NCBI GenBank assembly: GCA_026417425.1
Contig: JAOADF010000056.1
Location: 1 to 7,608 of the forward strand
DNA from: Dictyoglomaceae bacterium
GTDB lineage: Bacteria > Dictyoglomota > Dictyoglomia > Dictyoglomales > Dictyoglomaceae
Length of the DNA stretch: 7,608 nucleotides
Direction of reading: 5' to 3'
Made by a program: the position numbers and the translations under genes. Positions 6,898 to 7,608 of this stretch are shown here, one piece after another (the first letter of the stretch is position 1; every line of letters begins with the position of its first letter). The notes beneath the pieces were generated by a model. That model had not been told where the DNA came from. It saw only the letters and a list, made by a program, of their open reading frames with translations, and made no database searches.

Positions 6898-7608
6898 ATG
6901 AAAAGGTTTTTTATTTTGATGATTCTTTTAATATTAACTCTCCCCTCTTTTTCTTCGGGGAGGGGAGAGTTAATTTGGGAAAAGGTTTATGGGGGTCTAA
7001 AAAGTGAAAAGGGATATGGAATAGCAAGGGCTGTTAATGGATATATTATTGTGGGAGAAACTTTATCCTTTGGAGAGGGTGGAAAGGATGTATACATATT
7101 GAAAATAGATAAGAAGGGAAATAAGATTTGGGAAAAATCCTTTGGGGGTTCTAAGGATGATTATGCTTATTCAATAATAAAGGATAAAGATGGGTATGTA
7201 ATTGTTGGAGGGACAAGATCCTTTGGAGAAGGAAATAGTGATGTTTTAATATTAAAAATAAATGAGGATGGAATAATTTTATGGAATAAGACCTTTGGAG
7301 GGAAAGGATTTGAGGAAGGATGGAGGATAACAAAGGATAAATACGAAAATTATATAATTGTGGGAAGAACTACATCCTTTGGAAAAGGTCAGTATGACCT
7401 TTATTTAATAAAAATTGATAAGAATGGTAATAAAATTTGGGAGAAAACCTTTGGTGGAAAAGGAAGTGATTATGGATATGATATTTGTTCTACCTTTGAT
7501 GAAAAATATGTCGCTGTTGGAATCTCTAATTCCTTTTCAGAAACCCAAGATGTATATGTAGTTAAAATAGATAAAGATGGAAATCTAATATGGGAAAAAA
7601 AATTTGGA
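6898..7608 (+). CDS. Secreted repeat protein, beta-propeller-like (3' end beyond window)
   Basis: The frame is open from ATG 6898 to the right edge (237 codons, no stop). It has GGGAGG 4 nt upstream and starts 12 nt after the pectate lyase stop. Residues 1-20 (MKRFFILMILLILTLPSFSS) look like a signal peptide with no lipobox. The rest is a tandem array of ~51-residue units, each beginning near a Trp: W27, W78, W129, W181, W232. Each unit follows the pattern WEKxFGG, GY.I, IVVG.T.SFGEG, DVYILKID, DGN. One blade per unit would form a propeller if enough copies follow. I do not recognise a named family or an enzymatic motif. Similar repeats are usually annotated as hypothetical or as WD40/PQQ-like surface proteins. 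Its position suggests co-expression with the pectin genes, perhaps for polysaccharide binding at the cell surface, but it could be an unrelated gene reached by readthrough. Confidence 0.85.
   Translation, partial: MKRFFILMILLILTLPSFSSGRGELIWEKVYGGLKSEKGYGIARAVNGYIIVGETLSFGEGGKDVYILKIDKKGNKIWEKSFGGSKDDYAYSIIKDKDGYVIVGGTRSFGEGNSDVLILKINEDGIILWNKTFGGKGFEEGWRITKDKYENYIIVGRTTSFGKGQYDLYLIKIDKNGNKIWEKTFGGKGSDYGYDICSTFDEKYVAVGISNSFSETQDVYVVKIDKDGNLIWEKKFG
6933..6974 (+). other. 15-bp perfect inverted repeat (hairpin) at the start of the repeat-protein gene
   Basis: ATTAACTCTCCCCTC (6933-6947) is the exact reverse complement of GAGGGGAGAGTTAAT (6960-6974), with a 12-nt spacer that could add three G-U pairs. 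It lies about 35 nt after the start codon, across the signal-peptide to mature-protein junction. Neither side has a T tract, so it does not look like a simple terminator on either strand. It may act as an mRNA structure controlling translation, pausing or transcript stability between the lyase and the repeat protein. Confidence 0.75.
6976..7608 (+). repeat. In-frame tandem repeat of ~153 bp encoding propeller-like units
   Basis: Units start at the Trp codons at 6976, 7129, 7282, 7438 and 7591, spaced 153, 153, 156 and 153 bp. That is four full units and the start of a fifth. DNA identity is moderate; the conserved parts are TGGGA(A/G)AA..TTTGG(A/G)GG and TCCTTTGGA. The protein pattern is better kept than the DNA, so the duplications are old or were selected at protein level. 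Confidence 0.85.

Noticed and set aside
6933..6974. Hairpin 6933-6974 as an intrinsic terminator of the pectin operon
   Set aside because: There is no T tract after either arm on either strand, and the coding frame of the repeat protein runs through it with a proper start, ribosome binding site and signal peptide.
6976..7608. Regular ~153-bp repeats as a CRISPR-like or non-coding array
   Set aside because: The period is a multiple of three, the frame is open throughout and conservation is at protein level. There are no short identical repeats with unique spacers.

Overview
The window reads as part of a bacterial plant-polysaccharide utilisation locus. Every convincing gene is on the + strand and the genes are packed tightly. 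The DNA is AT-rich, coding strands are purine-rich, and the proteins are rich in Lys, Glu and Ile, as in an anaerobic thermophile. The closest match I can recall is the C-terminal part of the Thermotoga maritima XynA xylanase, matched by the first gene. The style of the locus and the absence of a lipobox on the solute-binding protein suggest Dictyoglomus or a member of the Thermotogae. This assignment is from memory and protein style, with no database search; Dictyoglomus is my first guess.

Layout. Positions 1-1195 hold the 3' part of a GH10 xylanase gene: the last ~26 residues of the catalytic barrel, then two CBM9 modules. It ends at a strong intrinsic terminator (1213-1249). A new promoter (-35 at 1262, -10 at 1285) opens the main transcription unit after a leader of about 100 nt. 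That leader contains an unexpectedly complete Shine-Dalgarno sequence and a possible leader ORF. The unit runs: extracellular solute-binding protein (1394-2668), an internal terminator-like hairpin (2674-2707), two CUT1-type permeases (2730-3635 and 3635-4474), a GH4 glycosidase with a CHEV active-site motif (4494-5873), and a secreted PL1 pectate lyase (5887-6885). The last gene is an open-ended secreted protein made of ~51-residue beta-propeller-like repeats (6898 to beyond 7608). A 15-bp perfect hairpin lies in its signal-peptide coding region.

How the genes fit together (inference). The pectate lyase cuts polygalacturonate outside the cell. The binding protein and two permeases import the oligomers, powered by an ATPase encoded elsewhere, because none is present here. 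The GH4 enzyme, most likely an alpha-galacturonidase, trims uronic acid residues in the cytoplasm. The xylanase upstream is a separate transcription unit acting on a companion cell-wall polymer. The internal hairpin after the binding-protein gene would give more binding protein than permease.

No RNA genes, mobile elements, CRISPR arrays or defence systems were seen. The less explained parts are the leader with its near-complete Shine-Dalgarno, the intragenic hairpin at 6933-6974, and the role of the repeat protein at the end of the pectin unit.
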